DNA from: Carposina sasakii
Taxonomy: Eukaryota; Arthropoda; Insecta; Lepidoptera; Carposinidae
Length of the DNA: 64,000 bases
Assembly (NCBI GenBank): GCA_014607495.2
Contig: CP053159.1
Span: 11,477,501 to 11,541,500 of the forward strand
Direction: 5' to 3'
This document shows, one piece after another, positions 11,365-22,231 of this stretch (the stretch's first letter is position 1; each line of letters begins with the position of its first letter). The notes beneath the pieces are model-generated. The model was not told where the DNA came from, made no database searches, and saw only the letters and a list, made by a program, of their open reading frames with translations. Both the position numbers and the translations under genes were made by a program.

Positions 11365-11605
11365 TTTAATGTTGCAAAATTGTCACTTAGCTCGTTCCTC
11401 GGAAAGCACGTAAAACCGTTGGTCCTGCACCTGATCTCTCTCCGGTCGTGTCGGCTTTCCGTCCCATCGGACTATGAGTGAGGGAATAGAGAGTGCATCT
11501 GTGTTTGCGCATACACTTGTGCACTATAATATCTCCTGCGTACCTGGCCAATCTCCGTAGAGATTGGTCGCCTTGGCCGAAATACGGTCGGAGAGATCAT
11601 CACAA
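11365..11605 (-). repeat. Family M dispersed repeat, copy 1
   Basis: This is the inverse of 15068-15296: both hold TTGTCACTTAGCTCG, CGTAAAACCGTTG, GTCCCATCGGACTATGAG, GTGCACTATAATATCTCCTG and ATTTCGGTC blocks. In copy 2 the repeat continues into a tRNA-like SINE S3 head, so M may be part of a larger SINE family. Confidence 0.55.
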
Positions 11606-11639
11606 TGAGTAGTAAATGTTATAATTTAGTATACTCATT

Positions 11640-12585
11640 GCTTCAATAGATTAACATATAACATATCTTTGGACTCGGTAATTTATATTTATGCTATCTA
11701 TCTTTGATGTATTTATGATCACTTATTATTAGAATTCTGTATCTATTTTATCATATCTTAGCAATGAGTATAGGTATATAAATAAAATATGAAACGGACC
11801 AGCCCACGTCTCAAACTTTAAGTAAATCCCCTAATTTAATCCTTTATTAAATTGATGAAAGAAGAAGTAACGTAGATATTACGCATAATCATTATTTTAA
11901 AAACTTATTTTTTTGGATTTTTGTCTATTTATTTTTTTAAATGTATGCCTTAGTGATCCCATTGTGAAGAGCCACTATTAAAGTAACGGTCGGCACAAAG
12001 AAAGTGCGGTAAAAGTCGTTCTATACGTGACTTCTGCGCTTTAGTTAAAGGAGTAAACCTTGACAAAGTAATTTTTGTAGCAACCATGAACAAAATTTTA
12101 ACATAAGACTAGTATTGGTTGCATCAAACACCATTTAAACTTTTAAAGTAGTTGAAAACCTTTTAGCGGTTTCATAGTAGAGAACCTGGCAAATAATACC
12201 TGTATTATTTAGGTACTCATAAAGTTACTTGGTAAAATATTAATATATTGTGTAGTAAGAAAAAACTTTTCATTTCATCTTTATTTTTCAACAATTTTAC
12301 ATTTTTAAGGAGATTGCGGACACCTCTTGCATATATATTTTTGCCAAGCCCCCCAAGGCACTAAGGTTGTCGTCGAACGTGAGAGGAAACTATGATAACT
12401 TTCTGAAATTATGATCAATATTTTAAATTCATCTATATTTTTTTGCTGAAGCTCTGATAGAGTTGCCCATTACTACCCGAGTGTCTACGCAAATATACCT
12501 ACTTAACCATAAAACCGATATAGGTATGTACAGAAATAAACCACCTAAATATAGAATATTTGTTAACCCACACAAAATTCAGATC
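11640..12585. other. No supported gene
   Basis: AT-rich DNA with no long open frame and no repeat shared with the window. Confidence 0.4.
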
Positions 12586-12590
12586 AATAA

Positions 12591-12674
12591 TACAGGGTAT
12601 GTAACCTGGGTAATGTAGTGGGCTACCTTCATAGTGTTTCGCTTAACATACTCGTACTTTTGTTATATCCTGTA
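12591..12674. mobile_element. Diverged MITE-A, minimal copy
   Basis: It starts TACAGGGTATGTAACCTGGG, has GTAGTGGGCTACC in the middle, and ends CGCTTAACATAC...TTGTTATATCCTGTA. It has the same short architecture as 9149-9231 but is more diverged. Confidence 0.6.
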
Positions 12675-12679
12675 GCTAT

Positions 12680-13570
12680 AAGTAGCTAAAAGAAGTGTGG
12701 TGTTATTTACTACTAAGCCAATTGGTTCATTCATGAAGGACGGGTCGACACACGTGATTTGTAGATTAGGCTAGAATCACTTTCTGATATCTATGGCTAG
12801 AATATACTCATCTCATACTATCTAAGTAGTCGAAAACTTTCATATTTGCTATAAACGTTAAAGTAGTGTAAAAACACAATTTCAGAGGTGGGGCATCTAA
12901 GATTTTCTAGAAAATCACATCTTTTCCCCTCTTTTCACATCAGGACGGAACACAAAAGATTTTCTCGCTCGATCACTGCACTAAAATGAGAGTTTGTACC
13001 GTATTTCGTTCACATTGTCAGTCTGATCACGCCACCGGGTTTCAGATTTTAATAAAACAACAAAATCACACATTCATGACACCATTTTATAACCATTCCG
13101 TAAAGGATATCAGTAGCACTGCGAAGTGTTCTGGCAGCGCCAGATTTCAGTGCATCACATAAAATTATACTTTTAAATAATTTAAATACCAGAGGAAAAT
13201 AACAAACAGCTATGAAAACGCTAACTTTTAGCAATGCATACTGCATGCAAGGCAAGCACATGGTAATGTGAATCGTAAAATTTTATACAGTAAATGCATT
13301 TTATTGTGTGGGTTTATAGTTTTATGGAAACAAATATATGCTCGGTCCAGGAACTATGCGAGTTCCGGCTAATCCCCAAATGCGATGCATTTTCCTGGCT
13401 TTGTTAACTACCTAGAAGGATTGTATTTTATGAGGGAGTCTCATTTAAACTATCGCTGTAATTTGAAATTAATCGTTTAATAAATTAAAATATTTGCATT
13501 AATAATAACTTTATTGTAACATGTTTTTGAGGAAATAAATAATCATCAGTAAAAATCCTGTGCTAATGCG
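12680..13570. other. No supported gene
   Basis: A 70-codon minus-strand frame (13049-13261) with hydrophobic stretches has no recognisable family or splice context. Otherwise AT-rich DNA. Confidence 0.35.
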
Positions 13571-13574
13571 GGCC

Positions 13575-13680
13575 TTAACTAGAATACATCAGCCGCATCT
13601 CGTTCCTTGCATGTTGTAAGAGTCGACTAAGGGACTGAGGGGCATTCTCTCAGACCATAACCGCTTGTCATCGATCTTTT
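13575..13680 (+). repeat. Family E dispersed repeat
   Basis: It contains ATACATCAGCCGCATCTCG, GTAAGAGTCGACTAAGGGAC and GGGGCATTCTCTCAG. Related copies are at 26075-26165 (+), about 46725-46800 (inverted) and 58325-58435 (inverted). Class unknown. Confidence 0.5.
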
Positions 13681-14073
13681 ACTTCTGAACCCTCAATACT
13701 AAATTGCAGTTCTGGCTACCCCATGTAGTTATATGTTCGTAAAAAAAGATTAAAAAGTAAACATTATGAAAAAATGTACTTGGTTACGAATTCGCACAAG
13801 CACATAACTTATAATAAAATAAAAGACACACAGCTAACTAGAGTAAAATTTAAATATATACCTAGTGCAAGATTACTTTTACTGATCTGCTGATTTTATT
13901 ATAATCCCCAGAGGATCCCATAAAGCTCAAAGTTAGCTTAGTGGCCATTGTGAGCCGAGATAATAATGAAACTAAGATGATTTAACAACCTATCTACCTA
14001 GATGTAGACAAATCTAGCGCAAACGTATGACAAGCATATAAATTAATATATTATCTCTAGCAAGCTTTCTTCT

Positions 14074-14135
14074 ACAGGTTGTAATAAAAAGGGCATTTTA
14101 AGCAGAAATGCTATGAAAATAGCCCAATATGAAAT
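14074..14135. mobile_element. MITE-A left-end fragment
   Basis: CTACAGGTTGTAATAAAAAGG followed by a diverged GCATTTTAAGC and AAATAGCCCA keeps the order of MITE-A blocks. The right half is missing. Confidence 0.4.
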
Positions 14136-14176
14136 GAAATGTTTATTTATTTGCTCAAAACATGAAGAATCTAGAC

Positions 14177-14358
14177 CAGGCTTTCCCATAGTGGGCGCAA
14201 ACGCCCCCTTATGGGCGCTACAGGCCTAAAGGGGGGCGGTAAGAAACCCAGGAAAAAAGGGGCGTTGTGTAGAGGCTTGGAAGTTATTAGTAGTTTTTAA
14301 GTAGGTGACAAACCGGGGGCGCGTAGGGCAGTAGACAAAATAAGTTTGGCAACCCCTG
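14177..14358. mobile_element. hAT-like MITE with 8-bp target duplication
   Basis: The element starts CAGGCTTTCCCATAGTGGGC and its inverted end reads CAGGGGTTGCCAAACTT, both in the CAGxGGTTxxCAAA style of hAT transposons. It is flanked by ATCTAGAC (14169-14176) and ATCTAAAC (14359-14366), an 8-bp duplication with one mismatch, the length hAT transposases make. It is 182 bp, GC-rich for the region, with no coding capacity. Confidence 0.7.
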
Positions 14359-14427
14359 ATCTAAACCTACACCTACACAAAATATGAGAATCGAAATTAC
14401 ATATTTATTTATCCCTTTTATTACACC

Positions 14428-14672
14428 ACAGTGGACGCCCGCGACGTCGTCCGCGTGGACTGCAGAAAAAACAAAATGCCGAAATTATCCGGGATAAAAA
14501 TATTATCCTGGGATAAAAGTAGCCTATGTGTTAATCCTGGGTGTCAGCTAACTCCATACCAAATTTAATTGAAATCGCTCTAGCCGTTTTTATGTGAAAG
14601 AGTAACAAACATACATCTATCCATCCATCCATACTCACTTTCGCGTTTATAATATTAGTAATAAGTAGTTAG
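14428..14672 (-). repeat. Family G dispersed repeat
   Basis: It runs from AGTGGACGCCCGCGACGTC through AATTATCCGGGATAAAAATA, CCATACCAAATTTAATTG and AAAGAGTAACAAACATAC to a TATAATATTAGTA tail. The same order appears inverted at 62700-62915. Confidence 0.6.
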
Positions 14673-14904
14673 TATTTTATTATGCTAAATCTCGATAGAA
14701 ACTCGGACGTACAATAATGTAAATTCTGTATACACGTTCGCATATAAAAGCTGAGCTGAAGCTGAATGAAAGCGGAATATGGTTAGGTGTGAGGGAATTA
14801 GATTCATGTAAGCCGGCAGTAAGGTGATTGAAGTGAGGCGTGGGCGTGGATAACTTTTATCAAAAGAAGAAATGCTTACGAAGACCAAAATAAATCACCT
14901 CTAA

Positions 14905-15055
14905 TCCCTATCGGAACGAAGCCGAAACGAAACTATTGTAGACATTTAGAACAAAGCAATAATAACTTTATGGTGACGTAATTACACACATGTCAGCACG
15001 AGACAGAAATTTGTTTTTATTCTGTCATTTCGCGACCGATGCGTACTAAAATATG
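14905..15055. mobile_element. Family J partial copy
   Basis: GAACGAAGCCGAAACGAAAC, ACAAAGCAATAATAACTTTA, TTACACACATGTCAGCACGA and TTCGCGACCGATGCG match the middle of the J element at 45591-45824. The terminal repeats are lost. Confidence 0.5.
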
Positions 15056-15067
15056 ACGATGATGATG

Positions 15068-15296
15068 ATCTCCGACCGTATTTCGGTCAAGGCGACTAAT
15101 CTCTACGGATATTGGCCAGGTACGCAGGAGATATTATAGTGCACAAGTGTGAGCGCAAACACAGATACACCCTATTCCGTTTCTCTCATAGTCCGATGGG
15201 ACGGAAAACCGACACGACCGGAGAAAGATCAGGCGCAGGAACAACGGTTTTACGTGCTTTGCGAGGCACGAGCTAAGTGACAATTTTGCAACATTA
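15068..15296 (+). repeat. Family M dispersed repeat, copy 2
   Basis: Inverted relative to 11365-11605, with the same block order. It runs directly into the SINE S3 head at 15303. Confidence 0.55.
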
Positions 15297-15299
15297 AAA

Positions 15300-15372
15300 T
15301 CTGTACATGAAATAAATTCATTGGTACAGGCCCGTGACTGGGATCGAACTTACGCCTCCCGCTTGGAACTAA
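15300..15372 (-). mobile_element. SINE S3 tRNA-like head fragment
   Basis: GTGACTGGGATCGAACTTAC holds the B box on the minus strand, preceded by ATGAAATAAATTCATTGGTA as in the copy at 59020-59060. Confidence 0.45.
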
Positions 15373-15401
15373 AATATACCTTATTACTCAAGCGGTAAGT
15401 A

Positions 15402-15618
15402 TACAGGATGTAACAGAAAGGGTATGTTAAGCGAAAAGGTATGTAAATAGCCCATTATTGAGAACCTATTCCCAAAATTTGAGACTCAAAATCACATGTT
15501 TATTTTTCAAGATTGTATGAACATTCCTGAGTTGTTTAGGAATTCTCTGGATAGGTTCCTTTTAGTGGGCTATTTATATAGCTTTTCGCTTAACATACCC
15601 TTTCTGTTACACCCTGTA
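15402..15618. mobile_element. MITE-A, full copy (217 bp)
   Basis: The termini TACAGGATGTAACAGAAAGG and (inverted) TACAGGGTGTAACAGAAAGG frame GGGTATGTTAAGCGAAAAG inverted blocks and a centre with AATCACATGTTTATTTTTCA and ATGAACATTCCTGAGTTG. This is one of the best preserved copies. There is no coding region. Confidence 0.8.
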
Positions 15619-15634
15619 TATTGCTTTGCATCGC

Positions 15635-15698
15635 GTTTGGTTAACGGTTCGTTAATGGTTGCGTTTCAAATTTTTTTGCAGAATACCCCCCAGGCCAG
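15635..15698. mobile_element. Family J end fragment
   Basis: TTAACGGTTCGTTAATGGTT, GCGTTTCAAATTTTTTTGC and AATACCCCCCAGG match the right end of the J elements at 6436 (inverted) and 45591. Confidence 0.45.
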
Positions 15699-15699
15699 C

Positions 15700-17040
15700 A
15701 TTTTTATGAAAATAAACATTCTTTCAGTTACTATTATAGGACTTTCCTTTTTGTAGCATATTTTTTCTTTATATATATATATTTCCTCGTCTTATCAATT
15801 CCCTTATGTTTTACCTAATATGAAAGTATTTACATCACTCGTAACATGCTACCGTTCCCTTAGCTATAGCCAGATTTTCATTAAATTCATATTGTGTCTT
15901 TTATACGTCGTCTTAAAGTACAAGTACAAGCGTCTGATTTTAAATGAAAAAGCAAACTTTCGTGCAATATTTAATTCTTTCCTCATTATCATCATTTTAT
16001 GATTTTAGTAGCTAGGTAAGTACTTTAGAACTTTTCGGTACAATCGGCCATCGTATCTTCGAGCGGTGTGCCTCGTACATTACCACTTTAGATTGCTGGA
16101 TGTCGGTGACCTTTGTTCATCTACGGGGACATTATTCCTTCCTATTACAATTTAAATCTTAATGTAATGTGGAAGAATCTTAAGAAACTTTTACCATGAT
16201 GATGACAGAATATGCGGAAAACACCATCTTGAGAACTAGAACCATCTAAAACATGCCGCTTCTAAAAATTCTCGTTACAGAATAGAACACTCCATTTTCT
16301 CTCCAATATTGTATGCAAAATGCAATAAAGGCTACATTACCATGACACTTATGGGGTTTACGTGCTAGTTTATACGCTGATAGTGACACTGCCGTTTCCG
16401 ATATTTTCAGCTTTAAAGACATTCTCCACTTTGCTGGTATTTTGTACGGAAGCAAAGAATCAAATTACATTGTCACAAGTTACGGAGTAAATTTGATTTT
16501 TAATTCATATTTGCCCGAAAATAATAAGTAGTACGGTCAGGAAATTTCTGCATTCTGCAGCAAATATACTTAAGACGAGTAGTTCTTATTCTTTATTGTA
16601 CACAAAACACTACAGTATAAATAGAGAAATTTGCAACAGAATTGTATACAAAGACGTGCCAATCTCTGCAAGTGATTTCTTCCAGCATACCAAATAATAA
16701 AATGGGACAAAAGGTCAATTAATTTGAATTTTATTATTAAGTAGGTATCAGATATTTTATTCATATCACTAAATATTTATAAAACAAAGTAATCCAGCTG
16801 TCTGTTCCTATGCAGGTATGCTTAGCTCTTTAAAACTATGCAACGGATATTGATGCGGTTTTTTGTAAAAGATAAAGTGATTTAAGAGGAATGTTTATAT
16901 GTTTAACTTGAGACCCACCCCTGCTTAGCACTGGTGTAATGCTCTCACGCAGAGAAGCCGTGGGCGGCCCTTAGTAATATAATAAAAATGAATAAATAAA
17001 AGTTCTCCTAAACTCTATCAATTTCGAATAACTGTCGGAC
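15700..17040. other. No supported gene
   Basis: Short frames on both strands (for example 15820-16002 +, 16246-16455 -, 16570-16764 -) lack domains, starts in context or splice partners. AT-rich throughout, with a TA-dinucleotide run near 15770. Confidence 0.35.
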
Positions 17041-17049
17041 ATCTATATC

Positions 17050-17393
17050 TATCTATACATATAATAAAAATGTAACGGATCGCTGTCTGTACATGGAAGA
17101 TATATAAGATAAAATATTACAGGAGACCTTTATCAACGCAGTAGTACCCAAAAGAATGATTTTTGAAATTTTTGTCTGTTTGTCTGTGCGTTTGTGCACG
17201 CTAATCTTAGAAACGGCTGAACCGATTTCGATGCAGTTTTCAGGAATATATGGTGACAGGTCCCACTTAACATATAGGCTACTTTTTATGCCGGGGCTTT
17301 TTATCCCGGGAAAATGTTTTTATCCCGAATAATTTCGACATTTTGTTTCTCTGTAGTCCACGCGGACGGAGTCGCGGGCGTCCACTAGTACAT
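17050..17393 (+). repeat. Family G dispersed repeat, long copy
   Basis: From CATATAATAAAAATGTAACG it runs through CGGCTGAACCGATTTCGATG, TTTATCCCGGGAAAATG and CCACGCGGACGGAGTCGCGG to GGCGTCCACTAGTA. This copy reads opposite to 14428 and is the longest in the window (about 340 bp). Confidence 0.6.
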
Positions 17394-17403
17394 ACATATA
17401 ATC

Positions 17404-17440
17404 ACGCCTTTACGAGTATCCCTTACGGGGTAACTGTCGG
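17404..17440 (-). repeat. Short LINE/SINE 3'-end fragment
   Basis: CGCCTTTACGAGTATCCCTTACGGGG is inverted at 35285-35312 (CCCCGTAAGGGATAAAGGCG). It marks a small shared repeat. Confidence 0.35.
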
Positions 17441-17939
17441 ACATGTATTCTCATAATACAACTATTGTAGGTACCCAATAGGCATGAAATACACTGAAAT
17501 TCCAGCTACAGAGTGAGCGAAAGGAGCCCTCACAATAAAATAATAATTCATCAAACATAATAATAACACAAACAATAGGTTCCGCTAATCATCGTGGTGT
17601 TGACAGAGCGTCCGGGTAATGAACCCCCGCTTCATCGCCAATAATGACCGTCATTAGTGTGACGAGACACGACCGAGGGAAGTAGCTAACGGACTGTGAA
17701 AACGATTTTATAGATATTATTACGGCGGAAATCTCACCTGTAACAGAAGGAGTATGCTATGCAAAATGTGGATATCTCACCTCAAACGCTGTGCGTGAAA
17801 ACATACAGGACAGGATGTAGTATAATCAATTTGTATCTCATATACAGAGAATAGCCACCCATTCCGCTAAATTCAACCGAATGGCATCTGTTAACAGACT
17901 GTTGACGATATAGGTTGCGACGCTTATAGCGAATATACT

Positions 17940-18012
17940 GTTGTGTCGCCTTTTGGCGTGCCCTGGGGGAGGCTTACGTCTAGAAGTGGACTGCAATAGG
18001 CTGAAGAAGAAC
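17940..18012 (+). repeat. Family F end fragment
   Basis: GGCGTGCCCTGGGGGAGGCT and GTGGACTGCAATAGGCTGA match the end of the F copy at 46640-46698. Confidence 0.5.
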
Positions 18013-18019
18013 CAGATTG

Positions 18020-19190
18020 GTATGCTGAAAGAATCTCTTGCAGAGATAAGTACGCATTTTTTGTAATATTCTCTATTTTTTGTAGTATTATCTATAGTAC
18101 ATTGTGTACAATAAATACTTCATTTAGATACATGAGGTCATTTTCTTGCCTGTTGCATGCAATTTTATAGAAGTAATAAATCATGGTTAGGTTTCAAACC
18201 GACATTTCTGACACGTTGTTCAAGTTTTACTAGTAGTCAAAAATGCTCTTGAATGTACAAGAAAATGGTAATATACTTTCATGTAAAGTGAAACAAAAAA
18301 TATTGATACTCGTATTAGGTACCTACTGTCGAGAATGTGAGTTCCCAGATTTTTTTTTTTTTATATAATTAGATAGGCAAACATTTGATGTTAAGCAAGA
18401 TGCGGCCTAAGGTGGTACATGTTTGCCTAGAAAGTGCCTATTCACTCTAGCTTTAAAGAGACCAATCAATTTAACCTTTTAAGAAATAAATCAAAATATA
18501 CAGAGTTAAGTAAGGTGATTCAAGATAGATTAGAGTATTAGTTTATATATACATCCACATAATACATATATGTATACTTATCCTAGGGACCAACATATAT
18601 AATGAAGATACTCAAGGCAACTATTGTTTCATCCCTTAAGCGCCCTCTGGCGGCGGGTCAAGGGCTCAGGATAATTAATCATGCTGCGAGTCTTAGTTAA
18701 TTAATTTAAAATTAGTTCTATTGTCTTCGAAACGTGATGTCTTAAATGGAAGTGCCGGGAGTATCCTTTATCAAATCGGGGTATATATATAACTTCTAAT
18801 ATTATAAAAATTTATTTGTTTGTTTACATTTAATATAAATAAATTGAAAAATAGAATGACAGAATGAACAGATTTTTATTAGGTTTGTAATTAATATGAT
18901 CAGCTCTAGTAGCATGACTGCAACACACCATATGATAAACTGATTTATCGACATTAAGCCTATCAAAATACGATAAATATAGCCGCCTGGTGAATTTTGT
19001 ATAGAGACGATACGATATCGTACGATACGATATTCACGATAAGTGGTCATGCTAGAGGGGCAGGTATTTATTTGCTTAACTTTAACACATAGTAATAACA
19101 AAAATAATGTATTATCGCATGTTTTGTTACTGCAAATTTGGTAATAGCCGTGCCGTTCTCAAAACCAGCAGATTTCACAACAAACATGCA
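18020..19190. other. No supported gene; short repeat traces
   Basis: A TAGGCAAACATTTGATGTTA / TGGTACATGTTTGCCTAG inverted pair (18374-18431) suggests a small fold-back remnant. CGATACGATATCGTACGATA at 19006-19030 is a short imperfect repeat. No coding evidence. Confidence 0.35.
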
Positions 19191-19194
19191 GTAA

Positions 19195-19690
19195 CATGCG
19201 CTGCTCTGTAGCGGCCTACAGCGAGTCGGACTCGCGCACGAAGGGTTCCGTACCATTGAATAGGTAAACAATAGTAGGTATACAAGTTTCATATTCTAAC
19301 CTTTTTTTAGTTGTTTTTGTATAGGAGCCCCCCTTAAAAAGTTATTTAATTATTAAAGTAAAAACACAACTGAGTATTTTGTGAATATTTATAGTGCTTA
19401 ACTGGTGCCATTATTGTACAGAGCACAAAAGGGCAAACACCGTGTTAGTTGTATGGGAGGCCCCCTTAAGTATTTATTTTATTTTTAGTATTTGTTGTTA
19501 TAGTGGAAACAGAAATACTTACATAATTTGTGAAAATTTAAACTGTCTAGCTATCGCGGTTCTTGAGATGCAGCCTGTTGACAGACATACAGACTGACGG
19601 ACGGACGGACGGACAGACAGACAGACAGACAGACAGCGAAGTCTTAGTAATACGGTCTCGTTTTTACCCTTTGGGTACGAAAAAATAAGT
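19195..19690 (+). repeat. Family N repeat with GGAC/GACA microsatellite
   Basis: It starts with CGCACGAAGGGTTCCGTACC, carries an internal (GGAC)n-(GACA)n array at 19593-19636, and ends with GCGAAGTCTTAGTAATACG and TTTACCCTTTGGGTACGA. The same ends occur in a shorter copy at 22575-22710. It is non-coding; an open frame across the array gives only repetitive serine/cysteine/valine residues. Confidence 0.6.
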
Positions 19691-19699
19691 TTTATACGC

Positions 19700-20450
19700 A
19701 CTTTTATAATTTATACGATTTCCTATTATTAAATAAGCTTATTATAAAGTTTAATATTAGAAGGTGTAGCAATTATGACTTTACATCCCCCGGGTAAAGG
19801 GAATACACGGGAAACACATAGAAAAATAATGTATACCTATATACCTATAGTTATACTTACTTTGATTAAATGTAGGTAAGGTCGTTTATCTATAGGAATA
19901 TCGAAAAAGAATACCGAAATGAAGCAGCACTAGTTATTGAATAACACCGATATATCTTTACATTTATGTAATTTCTACTCATAATGCTAGAAGACTACAT
20001 CTATCCAAAGTTTAAGTGGAATTAAGTATCTGGCGAGCGCAAGTTTATGCCACTAGTGCATTTCATAGTGACCTGTCTTTTGAGCTAAAAGGAGCGGTTT
20101 TACGATTCCGAATCGGCACACATTTTTATCTTAGTAACGTTATGATAATGGTTAATATTGATCCCGATTCCGAGCCATGGAGGTTTCTATTTATATTCTA
20201 CTTCAAGATACAAGACTTTCAGGGTCTATCGGTGAGACGAGACGTGTTATAAAATTGCGTGAATAATATTTATTTAGGTACTATTATATTTACTTTATCT
20301 CCATTTTATCATTAATTGCATCACGTAATCGGTTAACATCAAAAATATTAACAATTTATATCAGATGACCTTCTGGTACGAGTACCTTGTTTTATTAATA
20401 ATCTACAATTAATCTACATTAAAATAGTAGGTAATGTTATAATATAAAAC
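19700..20450. other. No supported gene
   Basis: A 78-codon plus-strand frame (20016-20252) has no recognisable domain. Otherwise AT-rich. Confidence 0.3.
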
Positions 20451-20457
20451 TTTCCAT

Positions 20458-20715
20458 TGAGGGGTCGCCCACCACCGGGCCCTACACCCTCCGCTGACCC
20501 TCGGATCTGCCGACTCATGGTCACGAACTCAAGACACTACAGTCGTAACGAGAAGCCAGATCCAAGCACCTAGCATGCAACCATAAATACATAGCTGCTA
20601 ATCCGAAAACCAATTAAAATTATTAATCGACATAAGTTTCGCTAACACCCGTCGCATCATCAGGATTAGTTTTTCATGTTACTCGTAGTTCTAACTACCG
20701 AACCAACTACCATGT
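20458..20715 (+). mobile_element. Family D element, internal part
   Basis: GAGGGGTCGCCCACCACCGG, CTCCGCTGACCCTCGGATCT, GAGAAGCCAGATCCAAGCAC, CTAGCATGCAACCATAAATA and CATCATCAGGATTAGTTTTT follow the same order as 57861-58085 and 59590-59790. There is no long ORF. The terminal sequences seen at 58126-58185 are missing. Confidence 0.65.
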
Positions 20716-20759
20716 TGATGCCACGGGTGTTGGCGAAACAAACAAAGAACAAAGTAAGT

Positions 20760-21120
20760 CTGTAAAATACGTCATGTCTAAAGAAATAGGTACTTTATTG
20801 CATTATCTTACATAAGCATTTCATTTATAAAGTATTATCTAATCTTTTTAGTTGAGATGGTATTTGGTTCTGTCTAGTATCCAACCGAATATTTGGTTTC
20901 AGATTTACCAGTAAGTAAGTAACCTACTCTTTATGTATTGGGTAATAAAGATTCGGAAAAAAAATCCTAAGTGAATTATTTAACATACTACAAGTATAAT
21001 AAATCTAATAATAATTGTAAATATACGATTATCATGAAGTACGTATAATAAATAAGAGTTAATTTTTTTGTATAATTTGTTCTATAATTAGTTTTCGAAA
21101 ACTTTATATTCTATGTACAA
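20760..21120. other. No supported feature
   Basis: AT-rich spacer with no open frame or shared repeat. Confidence 0.4.
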
Positions 21121-21128
21121 CGTGTAAA

Positions 21129-21704
21129 GCCGGCGCCAGACATAGTTTCACTTGATTGAACATTTGTTTGATTACCATGTGTGGCACGAGACTTCGAATA
21201 GGTATGTGTCCAAAGTTTGGACAAAGATTTGCACTTTGCCATGCGGTGTCGGTTTTTAAGCGCACATCAAAGCGTATGTGTTCAAATATTTGCATAGCCT
21301 GCCACACTTGCACAAAGTCCATTTGCGCGAGCATTGTTGAGCGAAACGGTTGTGTGAGACTGTATTGAAATAGAAGTTAAAATTCATCAAATATACATAG
21401 GTGCCTTGTTTAATTACGGTACATTTCACACATCCATTCGCGCCTCCTTCTCGGACTTTTCCTTAAATTTCCTTACACAAGTAAAAAATAATTATGTAAT
21501 TATTTTTTACACATAAATAACATTGCACATAAATAATAAAATCGTCGTCCATCTTGTTCTTTGTCTACCAGCGTACTGTGGAGAAAAGTCTTTGCGAAAC
21601 ATGTCTGGCAGGTTGCGCCAATATATGTGTTCAAATGTGTTTTCAATGCATTGCAAAGTATTCAAAGAAGTGTGCAAATCTTTGAAGCTATGTCTGGCGC
21701 CGGT
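21129..21704. mobile_element. MITE with GCCGGCGCCAGACATAG termini (576 bp)
   Basis: The left GCCGGCGCCAGACATAG (21129-21145) is inverted at 21688-21704 with one mismatch. Both halves also contain inverted TGTGTTCAAAT-type blocks and TTTGCACTTTGC-type stretches. The centre holds a nearly perfect palindrome, GTAAAAAATAATTA plus its inverse (21481-21510). The ends extend outward to a shared TAA, possibly a 3-bp target duplication. There is no coding region. Confidence 0.6.
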
Positions 21705-21734
21705 GTTAGAGGACCTCTCCACAAAGTTAGAGAC

Positions 21735-21998
21735 TTGGAAGCGCATGTTTATTTTTCCGCATAGTATAGGAAGGAAATGTTTATATTATAAACTTGAAAA
21801 ATAAACATGTGATTTCGAATCTGGAATTTTGGTCGATTAAGTAATAGGTTTTTATTACTTAATCGACATGTTCCTGTGTTCCCTAGATGAGGCAGAGGGC
21901 TCTTTCTTACTTTTCTTCATTTCTATTCACTTTCTTTATAGTAAGCTATTTTCATAGCTTTTCGTTTAACACACCCCTTTTGTTAAACCGTATATATC
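21735..21998. mobile_element. MITE-A remnants
   Basis: GCATGTTTATTTTTCCGCAT, CTTGAAAAATAAACATGTGA and, further on, CATAGCTTTTCGTTTAACAC followed by CCGTATATA keep the order of MITE-A centre and right end. An unrelated stretch (21830-21940) interrupts the copy. Confidence 0.5.
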
Positions 21999-22180
21999 TT
22001 TTAATATTATGCGTGACAATAGTTTTTACATCTACATACTTAGTGTATGCAGAGTACTGGATGATAAGGTCTGTAAAAGTCAATAAACGGTGAAATTTTC
22101 TACATTGCAGAATACCACACGGAATCCTAATAAGTAAATAAATTAAAAATATTATCAATCACCTGCATTAAGCGAATAAG

Positions 22181-22204
22181 TCAGTGAAAAGCAGTGGGTT
22201 TAAA
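22181..22204 (+). promoter_or_regulatory. Candidate initiator and 5' leader of the transporter
   Basis: TCAGT at 22181-22185 matches the arthropod initiator and lies 24 nt upstream of the ATG of the short first coding exon. An AT-rich block (22143-22155) sits about 30 nt before it but is not a good TATA box. Alternatively ACATTGCAG at 22101-22109 could be a splice acceptor of a leader exon; the sequence alone cannot decide. Confidence 0.3.
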
Positions 22205-22231
22205 ATGGTGGATGCACGAGTGTTACAGCAA
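22205..22231 (+). CDS. Transporter coding exon 1 (nine codons)
   Basis: ATGGTGGATGCACGAGTG and three more codons encode MVDARVLQQ, then the donor GTGAGTGT follows. Phase 0 matches exon 2, which begins IVIQFGL, giving an N-terminus of normal length for this family. The assignment rests on frame, donor quality and length and has no transcript support. No other start with a phase-0 donor was evident nearby. Confidence 0.65.

Noticed and set aside
19519..19701. Cys/Ser/Val-rich open frame
   Set aside because: It is only the translation of the GGAC/GACA microsatellite in repeat family N.
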